From contig NZ_FZPJ01000024.1 of NCBI RefSeq assembly GCF_900198605.1, positions 1 to 37,434 of the forward strand: a stretch of 37,434 nucleotides of DNA, read 5' to 3'. Within the stretch, counting starts at the first letter, position 1. Each line of letters starts with the position of its first letter. Source of the stretch: Helicobacter mesocricetorum (GTDB lineage Bacteria; Campylobacterota; Campylobacteria; Campylobacterales; Helicobacteraceae). Positions 7,944-18,770 of this stretch are shown piece by piece. Both the position numbers and the translations under genes were made by a program. Under the pieces are notes generated by a model. The model was not told the origin of the DNA and made no database searches. It was given only the letters and a program-made list of their open reading frames with translations.

Positions 7944-9056
7944 ATGAAAAATTACCCTAAATTGTTATTTATTTCACTCTGTAGTTTATTCTTTCTTTCT
8001 GGTTGCTTTGAAAACAAAAAACAAGATATGCCCAAGAATATGGCTATTCCTGTTAGCACTTATAAGGTTCAAAAACAAGATATTCCCATTTCCTTTGAAT
8101 ACCCAACCCAACTTAAAAGCCTCCAAAGCGTTGATATTTATGCAAGAGTAGAAGGAATACTCCTAGAACAAAACTTCGCGGAAGGCTCTTTTGTTGAAAA
8201 AGGAGATAAACTTTTTAAAATCGATCCTGCAAAATATGAAGCAAAAGTTAATATTGCTAAGGCACAACTTCAATCTGCACAAGCAACTTTTAAAGAAGCT
8301 AGTAGAAATTGGGAACGTTCTAAAAAACTTTTTGAAGAAAAAGCTTTAAGCCCAAAAGAAAGAGACCAAGCTTTATCTCTTTATGAAAATGCTAGTGCAG
8401 GTGTTGCAAATGCTCAGGCTAATTTAGAGAATGCTCTCATTGACTTAGGATACACAAATGTAGTAGCAACTGCAAGTGGAAAAATTGGCATAAAAAAATA
8501 TGATATTGGGGATTTAGTAGGTAGCGCAGGAGGGAACAATATCCTTGTTACCATTACACAATTAAATCCTATTCACGCAGAATTTTCAATCCCCAACAAT
8601 GATTATTACTTCTTAAGGAATCTACAACAAGATAATATCATCGTGCAGTATATTCTACCTAATGGTAAAATTTATGAAAAAGAAGGTAAATTAGATTTCA
8701 TTGATGGCATTATTGATGCTAACACAGCGACCATTAAAGCAAGAGCCATTGTAGAAAACACTAATAACCTCCTTATTCCGGGAGAATTTTCACGCATCCA
8801 ATTAGAAGGCTTAATAGCTAAGGATTCTATTGCTATTCCACAAGTAGCCCTTATGCAAGATTCCAATGGTAGCTATGTTTATAAAGTTATTGATGGAAAG
8901 GCTGTTCCAACACCGGTAGTTTTGGGAAACGTTGTGGGAAATACCTTTTTAATCCAATCAGGTTTGCAAGAAGGTGATCTTATCATTACCAATCAACTCA
9001 TTAAAATCCGACCAAACGCACCTGTAACGCCGATGAATCAATCTACCAATCAATAA
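7944..9056 (+). CDS. cmeA: RND efflux periplasmic adaptor lipoprotein CmeA
   Basis: This is the membrane fusion protein of a tripartite multidrug efflux pump, linking the inner-membrane pump to the outer-membrane channel. The 370-residue protein starts with a lipoprotein signal and lipobox FLSGC, with C21 as the lipidated residue. It continues with a barrel-sandwich (lipoyl) half around residues 55-80, a long alpha hairpin at about 95-150, and beta-barrel and membrane-proximal domains typical of HlyD/AcrA-type adaptors. AAGGA precedes the ATG. It is the first gene of cmeA-cmeB-cmeC, 8 bp ahead of the pump gene. Confidence 0.92.
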   Translation: MKNYPKLLFISLCSLFFLSGCFENKKQDMPKNMAIPVSTYKVQKQDIPISFEYPTQLKSLQSVDIYARVEGILLEQNFAEGSFVEKGDKLFKIDPAKYEAKVNIAKAQLQSAQATFKEASRNWERSKKLFEEKALSPKERDQALSLYENASAGVANAQANLENALIDLGYTNVVATASGKIGIKKYDIGDLVGSAGGNNILVTITQLNPIHAEFSIPNNDYYFLRNLQQDNIIVQYILPNGKIYEKEGKLDFIDGIIDANTATIKARAIVENTNNLLIPGEFSRIQLEGLIAKDSIAIPQVALMQDSNGSYVYKVIDGKAVPTPVVLGNVVGNTFLIQSGLQEGDLIITNQLIKIRPNAPVTPMNQSTNQ

Positions 9057-9064
9057 GGGTTTTT

Positions 9065-12000
9065 ATGTTTTCTAAGTTTTTTATCAATCGCCCTGTTCTT
9101 GCAATGGTAATGTCTATCGTCCTTGTTATTGCAGGTGCTTTATCAATCGTTTCTTTACCCGTAGAAGAATATCCTCAAGTTACACCTCCACAAGTAGTTA
9201 TCACAGCAACTTATCCTGGAGCTAGTGCAGCCGTTATCTCCAACAATGTTGCAAGTGTATTGGAAAATAGCATTAATGGAGTAGAAGGAATGATTTATAT
9301 GCAATCCTCTGCAACTTCATCAGGTTCTCTTTCTATTAATGTATTTTTCACCAATGAAACAGACCCTAATCAGGCAACCATTAATGTCAATAATAGAGTC
9401 CAAGCTGTTTTAAGCAAACTACCCCAAGAAGTTCAAAGATATGGGGTAAATGTTCAAAAACGATCTTCTACTATTTTAGCTGTTTATTCTCTCTACTCTA
9501 CCCTTACAAGTCAAAATCCAACCTATCTTGCAAATTATGCGGCTATCAATATTATTGATGAATTAAAAAGGATTCCCGGAGTGGGAGATACCACACTTTT
9601 TTCGCGTCAAGAATATTCAATGAGAATTTGGCTAGATCCTGCAAAACTCAACAAATATAACCTAATCTCATCAGAAATTATCAAACTTATTCAAGAGCAA
9701 AATTCACAATTTGCAGCGGGTGCATTTGGACAAGAACCCATTAGAAAAGATTTAGACTTCACCTATACAGTTACAACCAAAGGACGTTTTTCCACACCAC
9801 AAGAATTTGAAAATATTTTAATTCGCACCAATGCCGATGGTTCCTCTTTACTGCTTAAAGATATAGCAAGGATTGAATTAGGGGCGGAAGATTATAGCGT
9901 CAATGCCTTTTATAATGGCAGACCAGCTGTTGCATTTGCCACTTTCTTACAACCCGGCGCAAATGCTTTAGAGGTTGCTAGTAATGTCGAAGCAAAAATG
10001 AAAGAACTTTCTTTAAAATTTCCAGAAGGTGTAGAATACGCTATTCCTTATGATACAACAGCCTTTGTTCATATTTCGGTTAAAGAAGTGATTAAAACCT
10101 TCATCGAAGCCATTATTTTAGTCATTATTGTTATCTATTTTTTCTTACAAAACTTTCGCGCAACGATTATTCCTGTATTAGCTGTTCCAGTATCCATCAT
10201 TGGAGCCTTTGCCGGAATGTATTTATTAGGGTTTTCAATCAATCTCTTAACGCTTTTTGGTCTTATCTTAGCTATTGGTATCGTAGTTGATGATGCCATT
10301 ATTGTCATAGAAAATGTCGAGCGGATAATCCATCAAGAAAAGCTCTCTGTCAAAAACGCCACAATGAAAGCTATGGAAGAAATAGCAAGCCCTGTTATTG
10401 CTATTGTTTTAGTTCTATCGGCAGTTTTTATCCCAGTAGCTTTCATTGGCGGATTTTCTGGAGAGATTTATAAACAATTTGCCATTACCATTGTTATCTC
10501 TGTGATTATTTCAGGATTTGTAGCATTAACACTTACCCCAGCACTCTGTGTTTCCATTTTAAAAACTGAAGAAGTAAAGCCTTTTTACATTGTTAAACAA
10601 TTTAATCGCTTTTTTGATTGGCTTACTTATAGATTCACAAGAGGTGTGGCTAATTCCATTAGAAGAGGAATCCTATACCTTATTTTATTTGCAGGATTAC
10701 TAGCAATTACTTATGGATTATTTACACGCGTTCCTACCTCTTTAGTTCCTGCTGAAGATAAAGGAATTCTACTTATTTCTATGAAACTCCCTCCAGCCAC
10801 AGCTCTTAGCAAAACAACGCAAATGGCTTCCTTTATAGAAAATACGGTAAGAAGCAATGAAGAAGTAGATTCTATTATGGTTTTAGCCGGATATGATATA
10901 TTATCAAGTGCGGTTAGAACCTTTGGAGGTGCTGCCTTTGCTAAATTAAAAGATTGGGGTGAAAGAAAAGAAACCTCCCAAAGCTCACAAGCATTAGCAA
11001 ACTCCCTAACTGGGCAACTTATGCAAAATCCAAACGCTATTATCTTTGCCCTAAATCCTCCCCCTATTATGGGTCTTAGCTTAACTGAAGGTTTTGAAAT
11101 GTATATCCAAGATAGAACCGGTGGTAGCATAGATGATCTTAAAAAATATACGCAACTTGTCTTACAAAAAGCTAGTGAAAGAAAAGAGCTAACAGGACTT
11201 CGAACTACATTAAGTGCTGATGTCCCGCAATATAATGTCTCGCTTGATAGGGATAAAGCCAAATCCTTAGGTGTTGATATAACAGATGTTTTCTCAACCT
11301 TACAATCCACCTTTGGTTCTTATTATGTGAATGACTTTAACCTCTATGGAAGAACCTATAAGGTTAATATACAATCCGAAAGCCCTTTTAGAGAATCTCC
11401 TGAAAATCTACGCAATGTCTTTGTCCGATCTCAAAGTGGTGAATTAATCCCTATTAGCTCATTGGTAAGTTTTGAAAGAGTAATTGGAGCAGATATTCTC
11501 CAACGATTCAACCTTTTTCCAGCCGCACAAGTTACTGGCAATACTAATCAAGGCTATTCTTCAGGGGATGCACTAAAAGCTATCGAAGAGGTAGCCAATG
11601 AAGTTTTGCCTGATGGTTACACAATTGCTTGGTCTGGAAGCTCTTATCAAGAAAAAACGAGCAGTGGCACAGGAGCTACTGCCTTTATTTTTGGATTAAT
11701 CTTTGTTTTTTTAATTTTAGCGGCTCAATATGAACGTTGGCTAATGCCATTAGCAGTTTTAACAGCTGTCCCTTTTGCGGTCTTTGGAGCCATTTTTGCA
11801 ACTTGGCTTCGGGGATTAGAAAATGACATTTATTTTCAAATCGGTCTTGTAACATTAATTGCCCTCTCTGCTAAAAACGCGATATTAATCGTAGAATTTG
11901 CTATGCAAGCACGAGAAAAAGAAGGAAAAAGCATTCTTGATTCTGCCATTGAAGCAGCCAAACTTAGGTTTAGACCCATTGTAATGACTTCACTAGCCTT

Positions 12001-12202
12001 TACCATAGGCGTTTTACCTCTTGCTATTAGCACAGGTGCAGGAAGTGCTAGTAGGCACGCTATCGGGACAGGAGTGATTGGAGGTATGTTAGCCGCAACC
12101 TTTATTGCCACACTCTTTATCCCTCTATTTTATACCTATTTTGCAAAACTTAGTGAATTTATAGCCAACCTAAGGAATAAAAATGAATCACATAACTATT
12201 AA
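9065..12202 (+). CDS. cmeB: RND multidrug efflux pump CmeB (HAE-1 family)
   Basis: This is the proton-driven inner-membrane transporter of the efflux system. The 1045-residue length, the [13 protein letters not shown] start and the duplicated layout (one helix, large periplasmic loop, helix bundle, twice) are diagnostic of the HAE-1 family. The paired aspartates of the proton relay are D409 and D410 in GIVVDDAII on the predicted fourth helix. The C-terminal half has the matching [16 protein letters not shown] segment. AAGGG precedes the ATG. The final 20 bp overlap the start of cmeC, implying coupled translation. Confidence 0.95.
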   Translation: MFSKFFINRPVLAMVMSIVLVIAGALSIVSLPVEEYPQVTPPQVVITATYPGASAAVISNNVASVLENSINGVEGMIYMQSSATSSGSLSINVFFTNETDPNQATINVNNRVQAVLSKLPQEVQRYGVNVQKRSSTILAVYSLYSTLTSQNPTYLANYAAINIIDELKRIPGVGDTTLFSRQEYSMRIWLDPAKLNKYNLISSEIIKLIQEQNSQFAAGAFGQEPIRKDLDFTYTVTTKGRFSTPQEFENILIRTNADGSSLLLKDIARIELGAEDYSVNAFYNGRPAVAFATFLQPGANALEVASNVEAKMKELSLKFPEGVEYAIPYDTTAFVHISVKEVIKTFIEAIILVIIVIYFFLQNFRATIIPVLAVPVSIIGAFAGMYLLGFSINLLTLFGLILAIGIVVDDAIIVIENVERIIHQEKLSVKNATMKAMEEIASPVIAIVLVLSAVFIPVAFIGGFSGEIYKQFAITIVISVIISGFVALTLTPALCVSILKTEEVKPFYIVKQFNRFFDWLTYRFTRGVANSIRRGILYLILFAGLLAITYGLFTRVPTSLVPAEDKGILLISMKLPPATALSKTTQMASFIENTVRSNEEVDSIMVLAGYDILSSAVRTFGGAAFAKLKDWGERKETSQSSQALANSLTGQLMQNPNAIIFALNPPPIMGLSLTEGFEMYIQDRTGGSIDDLKKYTQLVLQKASERKELTGLRTTLSADVPQYNVSLDRDKAKSLGVDITDVFSTLQSTFGSYYVNDFNLYGRTYKVNIQSESPFRESPENLRNVFVRSQSGELIPISSLVSFERVIGADILQRFNLFPAAQVTGNTNQGYSSGDALKAIEEVANEVLPDGYTIAWSGSSYQEKTSSGTGATAFIFGLIFVFLILAAQYERWLMPLAVLTAVPFAVFGAIFATWLRGLENDIYFQIGLVTLIALSAKNAILIVEFAMQAREKEGKSILDSAIEAAKLRFRPIVMTSLAFTIGVLPLAISTGAGSASRHAIGTGVIGGMLAATFIATLFIPLFYTYFAKLSEFIANLRNKNESHNY

Positions 12203-13604
12203 GATTATTTGCCTTACTCTTTTACTAGCAGGTTGCTCTCTCTCTCCAAAATATCAACAACCCATAACTAATCTTCCTCAATATCTTGGATTAGAATCCA
12301 CAGAAGAAAAAATCTCCACAACCTGGTGGAAAGACTTTGGTGATTCAACCCTTGATTTGCTTATCGAAGAAGCTTTGGATAATAACTATGATCTAGCCTT
12401 AGCAATGTCAAGAGTATCACAAGCCAGAAGTAGCTGGAGCTATGCTAGGAGTGATAGATACCCTAACATAAAACTACAAGGCGAAGCGACAAGAATCAAA
12501 AAGGACCCCAGCAAAGGACAACTAGAAAACTATAATAATTTTTCCTTAAGTGGTATTGTTAGCTTTGAGCTTGATTTATGGGGGAGAGCTAGAGATGCAG
12601 ATAGAAGAGCTTACGCAAATCTACTCTCGATAAAAGCCAATCAAGATACTATCAAGTTAAGTCTTATTGCCAATGTTGCAGAAAGCTATTTTGGCATTCT
12701 TACGCTTAACAACCAAATACAAATTTCACAAAACACTCTAAAAGCACGAGAAGAAAACTATCAATATCGTAAAAAAGAATTCGAAATAGGTCAAATTTCA
12801 GAAATCACTATGCAGCAAGCAAAATCAGAAGTAGCTTCAGTAAAAGCTCAACTGCAAAGTTTATTAAAGGAACAAAATGCTGCACAAACAGCACTATTAA
12901 TCCTACTAGGAAGAGATCCAGAAGGTATCTTTAATGTGGATATTCCAACACAACCACAAGAATTACCTGATGCCCCTGTTATACCTGTTGGATTACCCTC
13001 CTCTATCTTAGAACAACGTCCAGATATTGAAGCAGCAACACAAAATTTAAAGGCAGCTAACTTTGCTGTTGGTGTTGCAAGAAGTGCTTATTTTCCTACC
13101 ATTTCTTTAACAGGCTTGGCTGGATATGTTAGCCCTGAATTAAGTAACTTAACACAAAACTCCTCTTCAACTTGGAATTATGGAGGTAATTTTATAAGCA
13201 ATCTCTTAGATTTAGGCAGGACAAATGCCAATATCAATCTCACAAAAGCACAATATCAAGAAATGCTTTTAGTTTATGGGCAAACTATTAATAAAGCATT
13301 TGGAGAAGTTAGAGATTCTATCTTTAATTATTCTATTAGCAATGAACGCATTCAAAGCTTTAATGAGCAAGTAGAAGCTTTGAAGAGAACTTTAGTTTTA
13401 GCCCAACTTCGCTATGAAGAAGGCTACACTAACTACCTAGAAGTCCTCACAACACAAAGCAGTCTATTTGCAGCAGAGCTTAATCAACAAAGTGCAAAGT
13501 TAGAAAACCTAAGTGCAGCTATCAATCTTTATAAAGCCTTAGGTGGTGGGTGGAGTAAAGAATATGAAGCTAATAACAGCGATAAGCAACTTCACCTTGA
13601 ATAG
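12183..13604 (+). CDS. cmeC: outer-membrane efflux channel lipoprotein CmeC (OprM/NodT family)
   Basis: This TolC-like outer-membrane channel completes the tripartite pump. The 473-residue protein has a lipobox LLLAGC with C18, as in OprM and C. jejuni CmeC. It carries two outer-membrane efflux repeats at about 60-240 and 265-455, with family segments [14 protein letters not shown] and [10 protein letters not shown]. The ATG lies 20 bp inside cmeB and has its own AAGGA 6 nt upstream. The last 35 bp overlap the end of the convergent SIMPL-domain gene. The adaptor-pump-channel order resembles C. jejuni cmeABC rather than H. pylori hefABC. Confidence 0.92.
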   Translation: MNHITIKIICLTLLLAGCSLSPKYQQPITNLPQYLGLESTEEKISTTWWKDFGDSTLDLLIEEALDNNYDLALAMSRVSQARSSWSYARSDRYPNIKLQGEATRIKKDPSKGQLENYNNFSLSGIVSFELDLWGRARDADRRAYANLLSIKANQDTIKLSLIANVAESYFGILTLNNQIQISQNTLKAREENYQYRKKEFEIGQISEITMQQAKSEVASVKAQLQSLLKEQNAAQTALLILLGRDPEGIFNVDIPTQPQELPDAPVIPVGLPSSILEQRPDIEAATQNLKAANFAVGVARSAYFPTISLTGLAGYVSPELSNLTQNSSSTWNYGGNFISNLLDLGRTNANINLTKAQYQEMLLVYGQTINKAFGEVRDSIFNYSISNERIQSFNEQVEALKRTLVLAQLRYEEGYTNYLEVLTTQSSLFAAELNQQSAKLENLSAAINLYKALGGGWSKEYEANNSDKQLHLE

Positions 13605-14283
13605 TTTTATTTTGCAATTTTGCTGTAGGAGCAACTATACTCTCTAAACTTTCATTAGCAAGAAGTGGAGCTACGAAATCCTCTGCTTTTGCTAATGTAA
13701 TTTTTTTAATTTCACATCTTTTTCGCAGAGTTTTGGCGTATTTTTTAGCAACATCTTGAGCCTTTTGAAGCAATGCAACATTAAGATCCTCATCAAGCTC
13801 TCTATTTTTATTTTGATCAATACCCTTGTGAATACTTGGTAGAGTAAAAACTAGATAAGGATTCTTGTCTATTTGGTTTTGAATAAAATTTAAATGTGCA
13901 TTAAAAGCCTCTAAAGAATCTTGATTAAACTCACAAATGATGTTCCAATGAGACTGATAACCCATTTGCTCTTTACTACCATTTTCATAAGTATAATAAG
14001 GGGCAATTTCAAATCCACCACCATTACAAATCCCAGACTTTTGAATCTCCTGATTCAAGAGATTAAAAGTCTGGATGATTTGATTCCTTTGTGCCATAGA
14101 GAGATTCTTTTCATTTCTGAGTTTTTCACTCTCATTAATTTGTGGATTAGCGACGAATAGAGTAGATTCTATCTTTGCAGTTACTGAGATATTTTGATGT
14201 ATAAGTATTTCAGAACCCACAAGGACTTTCATACAAGCCAAAAAAACAAAAATCTTTTTAGAAATTATTTTGCTAAAGCCCAT
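13570..14283 (-). CDS. SIMPL (DUF541) domain periplasmic protein
   Basis: The likely protein is 237 residues, starting at the ATG 1 bp after the rplT stop; a longer frame reaches back into rplT and is less plausible. It has an N-terminal signal or anchor segment. The rest matches the layout of SIMPL-domain proteins: a first strand with ISVTAKIES, a long middle helix pair, and an RCEIKKITLAKAEDF segment before a C-terminal strand. Function in the family is poorly defined; links to the periplasm and stress have been proposed. It may be cotranscribed with rplT, although no strong Shine-Dalgarno is visible. Its tail overlaps cmeC by 35 bp on the other strand. Confidence 0.7.
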   Translation of the reverse strand: MGFSKIISKKIFVFLACMKVLVGSEILIHQNISVTAKIESTLFVANPQINESEKLRNEKNLSMAQRNQIIQTFNLLNQEIQKSGICNGGGFEIAPYYTYENGSKEQMGYQSHWNIICEFNQDSLEAFNAHLNFIQNQIDKNPYLVFTLPSIHKGIDQNKNRELDEDLNVALLQKAQDVAKKYAKTLRKRCEIKKITLAKAEDFVAPLLANESLESIVAPTAKLQNKTIQGEVAYRCY

Positions 14284-14284
14284 T

Positions 14285-14638
14285 TTAAAGAGCTTTTTTT
14301 GCGCTCTCAACAATCTTTGCAAAGTTATGTGGTTCATTCATTGCAATATCTGCCAACACTTTTCTATCTAATGCAATACCAGCCTTTTTCAAGCCAAACA
14401 TAAAACGCGAATAACTAATAGCATTCATTCTACAACCCGCATTAATTCTTACAATCCAAAGTTTTCTAAAATCTCTTTTTTTCTGCTTTCTATCACGAAA
14501 AGCATAACATAAACTTCTCTCAAGCTGCTCTTTTGCTTTCCTAAAATGTTTATGCCTTGCACTATAAAAACCTCGTGCTAATTTTAAAATTTTCTTATGA
14601 CGTCTTCTTCTTACTACGCCTGTTTTTACTCTTGCCAT
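14285..14638 (-). CDS. rplT: 50S ribosomal protein L20
   Basis: L20 is an early-assembly 23S rRNA-binding protein of the large subunit. The 117-residue sequence is very basic and carries the family features [14 protein letters not shown] at the start, an [18 protein letters not shown] helix and [17 protein letters not shown] lies 6 nt before the ATG. It follows rpmI in the conserved thrS-infC-rpmI-rplT cluster. L20 is known as an autoregulator of this cluster in E. coli and Bacillus. The spacer between rpmI and rplT holds several short hairpins. Confidence 0.98.
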   Translation of the reverse strand: MARVKTGVVRRRRHKKILKLARGFYSARHKHFRKAKEQLERSLCYAFRDRKQKKRDFRKLWIVRINAGCRMNAISYSRFMFGLKKAGIALDRKVLADIAMNEPHNFAKIVESAKKAL

Positions 14639-14650
14639 TTTAATTCCTTT

Positions 14651-14697
14651 ACCATTTATGGTGTGGTATCTCTACCAAACTTACCCTATTAAAGGGG
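14651..14697 (-). promoter_or_regulatory. row of small hairpins in the rpmI-rplT spacer
   Basis: Three short inverted repeats sit in the 76-bp spacer: ACCAT/ATGGT (14651-14662), TGGTA/TACCA with loop TCTC (14664-14677) and CCCT/AGGG (14684-14696). Because ACCA and TGGT units recur, alternative pairings exclude one another. The transcript is the minus strand. A role in L20 control or in separating rpmI from rplT expression is possible but unproven. Confidence 0.3.
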
Positions 14698-14714
14698 AAT
14701 AATATTACTAAAAC

Positions 14715-14909
14715 TTATGCTATACAAAGCATCTTTTTAACCGATTCAAGATTTGTATCATGAACATATTTAGGTGCATTAAGATTTGCAATTTTTCTTG
14801 GACGCTTTTTTGTCAAAATATGACTTTTAAACGCCGAACCACGTTTAATACGATTCTTTTTTAATTTAAATCTCTTGGCTGCACCGCGATTTGTTTTCAT
14901 TTTTGGCAT
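14715..14909 (-). CDS. rpmI: 50S ribosomal protein L35
   Basis: The 64-residue protein starts [15 protein letters not shown], the family signature, and is rich in Lys and Arg. I place the start at the second possible ATG. The upstream in-frame ATG would put the Shine-Dalgarno AAGGAG inside the coding region, whereas that AAGGAG is correctly spaced for the chosen start. It lies between infC and rplT, as in most bacteria. Confidence 0.97.
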   Translation of the reverse strand: MPKMKTNRGAAKRFKLKKNRIKRGSAFKSHILTKKRPRKIANLNAPKYVHDTNLESVKKMLCIA

Positions 14910-14932
14910 TTTCACTCCTTTCATAAGATAAA

Positions 14933-15448
14933 TTACTTTTTAGGTGTTACTAACATATTGACATAACGACCTTCTACTTTAAAATCCTTATCGACATTAG
15001 CAATATCCTCAAGCATTGAAGCAACCTTATTTAAAACCTCAAAACCAACTTGAGGCTCACTAACTTCCCTTCCGCGCAAAAATACTCGAAAACGTACATG
15101 CTTATTCTCATTTAAAAATTCTTTTGCGTGTTTGACTTTATAGTTAATATCATTAGAAGCAATTTTTACAGAAAGTTTAATCTCTTTAATTTCTATTTGT
15201 TTTTGCTTCTTTTTTGCTTCTTTTTGCTTCTTTTCTTGTTGATAACGAAATTTACCATAATCCATTATCTTGCAAACAGGAGGTTTAGCATCAGGGGCGA
15301 TTAATACTAAATCCAAACCCTTACTCTCTGCAATATCTAAAGCTTCTTTAGGGCTAATAACACCATATTGCCCACCATCATCACCTATACACCTAACCTC
15401 TGGAAAGTTAATATCCTCATTAAGGACTACATTATCATTTTTACTCAA
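14933..15448 (-). CDS. infC: translation initiation factor IF-3
   Basis: IF-3 binds the 30S subunit and checks the start codon-initiator tRNA pairing. The 171-residue protein has the N-domain ([12 protein letters not shown], then [15 protein letters not shown]), a lysine-rich linker (about residues 72-85) and the C-domain ([18 protein letters not shown], then FRVFLRGRE). The start is TTG at 15446-15448. Its TTGA overlaps the thrS stop by 4 bp, and a GAGG lies 7 nt upstream inside thrS. A non-ATG start for infC recalls the AUU start of the E. coli gene, although TTG is a weaker discriminator. Confidence 0.96.
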   Translation of the reverse strand: MSKNDNVVLNEDINFPEVRCIGDDGGQYGVISPKEALDIAESKGLDLVLIAPDAKPPVCKIMDYGKFRYQQEKKQKEAKKKQKQIEIKEIKLSVKIASNDINYKVKHAKEFLNENKHVRFRVFLRGREVSEPQVGFEVLNKVASMLEDIANVDKDFKVEGRYVNMLVTPKK

Positions 15449-17262
15449 AAACTAACCTCACGCATTTTCTCCTTCATAGTTTGGATAAAGTTATCATATT
15501 CCCAAATAGATTGTTGTTTATCTCTTCTATCTCTTAAAGATATTTTTCTTTCTTGAAGTTCTTTTTCTCCCAATACAACAATCATTGGAACTCTTTGTTT
15601 TTCCGCATTCCTAATGCGTTTATTAAGTGTTTCATTCCTTTCATCAATTTCTGCATAAATACCATTTCTCAATAAATCATTACGCAATTCTTTGGCATAA
15701 ATACTACAAGTATTATTAATAGGAATCACAATAATTTGTGTGGGTGCGATAAAAAATGGAAATTCTCCACCAAAATGCTCTGTTAAGATAGCAATAAAAC
15801 GTTCAAAACTTCCTAAAATAGCACGATGTATCATAACGGGTTGCTGTGGAATATTATCTTCACTTATATATTCTAGCTGGAATCTCTCTGGAAGATTCAT
15901 ATCAATTTGTATAGTCCCACATTGCCATTTTCTACCGATAGCATCAGTAATTTTAATATCAATTTTTGGACCATAAAATGCTCCACCACCCTCATCAATT
16001 GCGTAATTAATCCCACATTCATTAAGAGCATACTTCAAAGCCTGTGTTGCTTCCTCCCAAATTTTATCATCGCCAATAGATTTTTCTGGACGCGTAGAAA
16101 TCTCCATTTCATAGCTAAAACCAAAAGCATTTAATATTTTCTTTGTAAAATCAATAATATTTTGCACCTCTTCTGCAATTTGGTTAGGACGACAAAAAAT
16201 ATGAGCATCATCTTGCGTAAATTCTCTCACCCTTAAAAGCCCGTGTAAAACTCCACTTTTTTCGTGGCGATGCACGATACCATATTCATAAAACCTTAAA
16301 GGTAAATCCCGATAACTACGCAAAGCACTTTGATAAACTTTAATATGTCCAATACAATTCATAGGCTTAATACCATATTCCACTCCATCAATAGTAGTAA
16401 AATACATATTCTCACCATAATTTGCATAATGACCACTAAGTTTCCATACCGCACTTTTTAGAATCTCTGGTCCCCTTACAGGCTCATATCCTCGCTCAAT
16501 CAATGCTTGCGTTAAAAGGTTTTCGATGTTTCTTCTAAGTCTAGCACCTTTTGGTAGCCATATAGGCAATCCTGCGCCTATATCTTCATCAAAGCTAAAA
16601 AGCTCCATTTCCATTCCCACTTTTCTATGGTCGCGTTTTTTAGCCTCTTCAAGCTGCCTTAAATATTGATTGAGACTCTCTTTATCCGCAAAAGCAATAC
16701 CATAAATTCTTGTTAGCATCTCTGCTTGTTCATCTCCACCAAGATAAGCCCCGGCAATTTTGGTAAGCTTAAAGGCAGTAAGCAATTTCAAAGCAGGTAA
16801 ATGAGGACCACGGCATAAATCCTCAAACTCTCCTTGTGAGTAAATGCTTAAACGCCCATCCCCTAATGGAATATTCTTAATAACAGCTTGCTTTAAATCA
16901 TCGCCTTTAAATTTCTCCATAGCCTTTTCTCTTGGCAAATAATACTTAATGATTTCCTCGCCCTTCTTTGCAATTTCTTTCATCTTAGATTCAATTTGTA
17001 TTAAATCTTCTTCACTAATCTTTTGATTGACTCTAAAATCATAATAAAACCCTTCATCTACAACAGGTCCTACAAAAAATTGCGCTTCTGGATATAATGC
17101 TTTAATAGCTTCAGCCATTAAGTGCGCACAAGTATGTCGCATAATAAATAAAGAATCTTTAGAATTATCAAAATATATAAACTGACCCTCTAAGCCTAGT
17201 TCTTTAGCACTTTGAGTATCATAGATTTGATTATCTACCCTAATTCCAATTACTTCAGACAT
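15445..17262 (-). CDS. thrS: threonyl-tRNA synthetase
   Basis: This class II synthetase charges tRNA-Thr. At 605 residues it has the editing N2 domain ([10 protein letters not shown] for the zinc-like HxxxH site; later the YYDFRV segment), the catalytic core with motif 2 ([14 protein letters not shown]) and motif 3 ([11 protein letters not shown]), the core zinc ligands in PMNCIGH, and a C-terminal anticodon-binding domain. The TGS domain usual at the N terminus is much shortened here. I use the ATG at 17262; an in-frame TTG two codons earlier is too close to the AAGG. A strong extended -10 lies just upstream, so the operon can start here. Confidence 0.97.
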   Translation of the reverse strand: MSEVIGIRVDNQIYDTQSAKELGLEGQFIYFDNSKDSLFIMRHTCAHLMAEAIKALYPEAQFFVGPVVDEGFYYDFRVNQKISEEDLIQIESKMKEIAKKGEEIIKYYLPREKAMEKFKGDDLKQAVIKNIPLGDGRLSIYSQGEFEDLCRGPHLPALKLLTAFKLTKIAGAYLGGDEQAEMLTRIYGIAFADKESLNQYLRQLEEAKKRDHRKVGMEMELFSFDEDIGAGLPIWLPKGARLRRNIENLLTQALIERGYEPVRGPEILKSAVWKLSGHYANYGENMYFTTIDGVEYGIKPMNCIGHIKVYQSALRSYRDLPLRFYEYGIVHRHEKSGVLHGLLRVREFTQDDAHIFCRPNQIAEEVQNIIDFTKKILNAFGFSYEMEISTRPEKSIGDDKIWEEATQALKYALNECGINYAIDEGGGAFYGPKIDIKITDAIGRKWQCGTIQIDMNLPERFQLEYISEDNIPQQPVMIHRAILGSFERFIAILTEHFGGEFPFFIAPTQIIVIPINNTCSIYAKELRNDLLRNGIYAEIDERNETLNKRIRNAEKQRVPMIVVLGEKELQERKISLRDRRDKQQSIWEYDNFIQTMKEKMREVSF

Positions 17263-17297
17263 TAACAATCGCCTTAAACTTCAAAAATATTGGTTGC

Positions 17298-17306
17298 ATT
17301 ATAGCA
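17298..17306 (-). promoter_or_regulatory. extended -10 promoter of thrS-infC-rpmI-rplT
   Basis: The minus strand reads TGCTATAAT, a perfect extended -10, in the 59-bp gap between the FtsL-like gene and thrS. It predicts a leader of about 28 nt that contains the AAGG of thrS. No -35 is apparent. The same nonamer precedes the truncated gene at the right edge of the window. Confidence 0.65.
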
Positions 17307-17321
17307 TAATTTTAATCTTTT

Positions 17322-17831
17322 TTAAAAATCAAGCTCGTGGGTTAAATTTTTAAATTTAATATCTTCTAATTGCTTCTTAATATGCTTATTTTCTTCATTT
17401 AAAGAGTCTAATTGTGCTTGAAGTTGAATAATATTACGGCTAGTAAAATAAATATTATTGCGAATATAAATCTTTGGCACAAATAAAACAAAAACAAAAA
17501 ACATCAATAAAAAAACAAATCCAACCATTTTAAAAGGAATTTCACCCTCTAAATCCCCTACTACCTCTTCTAAGATTTCCTCCTTTTCTTCTACCCTTAA
17601 TAAAATATTTTCGCTCTGTTTTTGCAAATACGAAGTATCAATTAAAGCATCTAAAGCATCATCGGGATTTTCTTGTTTATCTTTGGTGTTATCAGAATCA
17701 TTCTCACACTGCTCTAAAAACTCTAAATTTTCACTAGAGATTTGTGTCTCTTTTTTAAAAATCTTTTGAAAAAAACTTGTTTTTTTTATTTTATCTTTCT
17801 CTTCAAGACGCAAATCTTCATAAGTTTCCAC
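17322..17831 (-). CDS. FtsL-like single-pass membrane protein
   Basis: This 169-residue protein has a long, strongly acidic cytoplasmic N-terminal region (1-100), one membrane helix (about 101-119) and a short external coiled coil (about 130-160: IIQLQAQLDSLNEENKHIKK). That topology, and its place 9 bp after rsmH where many genomes have ftsL, suggest an FtsL/DivIC-type divisome protein. The N-terminal part is far longer than in E. coli FtsL. The start is GTG with AAGGA 5 nt upstream. Sequence identity to known FtsL is not recognisable by eye, so the role is inferred from position and topology. Confidence 0.6.
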   Translation of the reverse strand: METYEDLRLEEKDKIKKTSFFQKIFKKETQISSENLEFLEQCENDSDNTKDKQENPDDALDALIDTSYLQKQSENILLRVEEKEEILEEVVGDLEGEIPFKMVGFVFLLMFFVFVLFVPKIYIRNNIYFTSRNIIQLQAQLDSLNEENKHIKKQLEDIKFKNLTHELDF

Positions 17832-17840
17832 TCTTTTCCT

Positions 17841-18770
17841 TCAATTACCAAACTCAAATACTCTTAATTTAGCACTTCGAGAACGTGGATTATTTTTTAT
17901 CTCTTCTTTTGTTGCACTTAAAGGCTTTTTATAGAGATTTTTACCCTTTTTATAATTATTTCCACATACACACTTCATTACCTCTTTAGGGCATATACAA
18001 CTCCTCTCCCAACCCTTAAAAGCAGTTTTTACAATCCTATCTTCTAAAGAATGAAAAGAGATAATCCCTACTCTAGCACCTTTTTGGAAGCTTTTTTCTT
18101 GTAAAAATTTAAGCATTCTCTCTAGTTCTCCTAATTCATCATTAACTTCAATCCTTAAAGCTTGAAAAGCAAGAGTTGCCGGATGTATTTTGGTATTTTT
18201 AAAATGCTTTGCAATTAATCCACTTAAAGCACTTGCACAAACAATCTTTTCTTGCTTTCTAAAATCTACAATTAAATGTGCTAACTTCTTCCACTCCCTA
18301 ATCTCTCCAAAATCTCTAAAAATTCTTTCTAACTGCGGTAACGAGTAGGTATTAACAATCTCTTTAGCACTTAGAGTATGATGAGGATTCATACGCATAT
18401 CCAATAAATGAGAATCAAAGCAAAACCCCCTTTGCTTATCATCAAATTGCACAGAAGAAACGCCAATATCTGCTAAAATGCCTACAATATCATCCCTCCA
18501 AATATTTGGCAAAACCTCACTAAATCTCCCAAGCTTAACTTCAAACCTATCTTTAAAATCCTTTAGGTGATTAAAAGTGTAAGCAATTGCCCCCTCATCT
18601 TGATCAATACCAATAATTCTTAGTTTAGGATATTTCTCTAAAAGTGCTTTACTATGCCCTCCATATCCCACAGTGCAATCAATAAGAATACCTCCATTTT
18701 CAACCACCAAAGGAACAGAAAAAGATTGCAAAACTTCTTGTAACAAAACAGGATTATGCGGGATACTCAT
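17841..18770 (-). CDS. rsmH: 16S rRNA (cytosine1402-N4)-methyltransferase
   Basis: RsmH (MraW) methylates N4 of C1402 in the decoding centre of 16S rRNA. The 309-residue protein has the start [10 protein letters not shown], the SAM-binding motif [10 protein letters not shown] (31-40), the [14 protein letters not shown] segment and the late motif [12 protein letters not shown]. The ATG overlaps the murA stop as ATGA, indicating coupling. Being next to murA and an FtsL-like gene, it looks like a fragment of a split division and cell-wall cluster. Confidence 0.97.
   Translation of the reverse strand: MSIPHNPVLLQEVLQSFSVPLVVENGGILIDCTVGYGGHSKALLEKYPKLRIIGIDQDEGAIAYTFNHLKDFKDRFEVKLGRFSEVLPNIWRDDIVGILADIGVSSVQFDDKQRGFCFDSHLLDMRMNPHHTLSAKEIVNTYSLPQLERIFRDFGEIREWKKLAHLIVDFRKQEKIVCASALSGLIAKHFKNTKIHPATLAFQALRIEVNDELGELERMLKFLQEKSFQKGARVGIISFHSLEDRIVKTAFKGWERSCICPKEVMKCVCGNNYKKGKNLYKKPLSATKEEIKNNPRSRSAKLRVFEFGN

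Noticed and set aside
10711-11310. Open frame of 199 codons on the minus strand inside cmeB
   Set aside because: It lies wholly antisense to a clear RND pump gene, has serine- and leucine-rich shadow composition and no recognisable domain.
14284-14337. Upstream extension of the SIMPL-domain gene into rplT
   Set aside because: It would overlap conserved L20 codons and place basic residues before the signal peptide; the ATG at 14283 gives a normal signal sequence.
15200-15234. Near-tandem copies of TTTTTGCTTC inside infC, a possible slippage repeat
   Set aside because: They encode the lysine-rich linker of IF-3, which is conserved in composition in the family; the copies are imperfect in period and a frameshift would destroy an essential gene.
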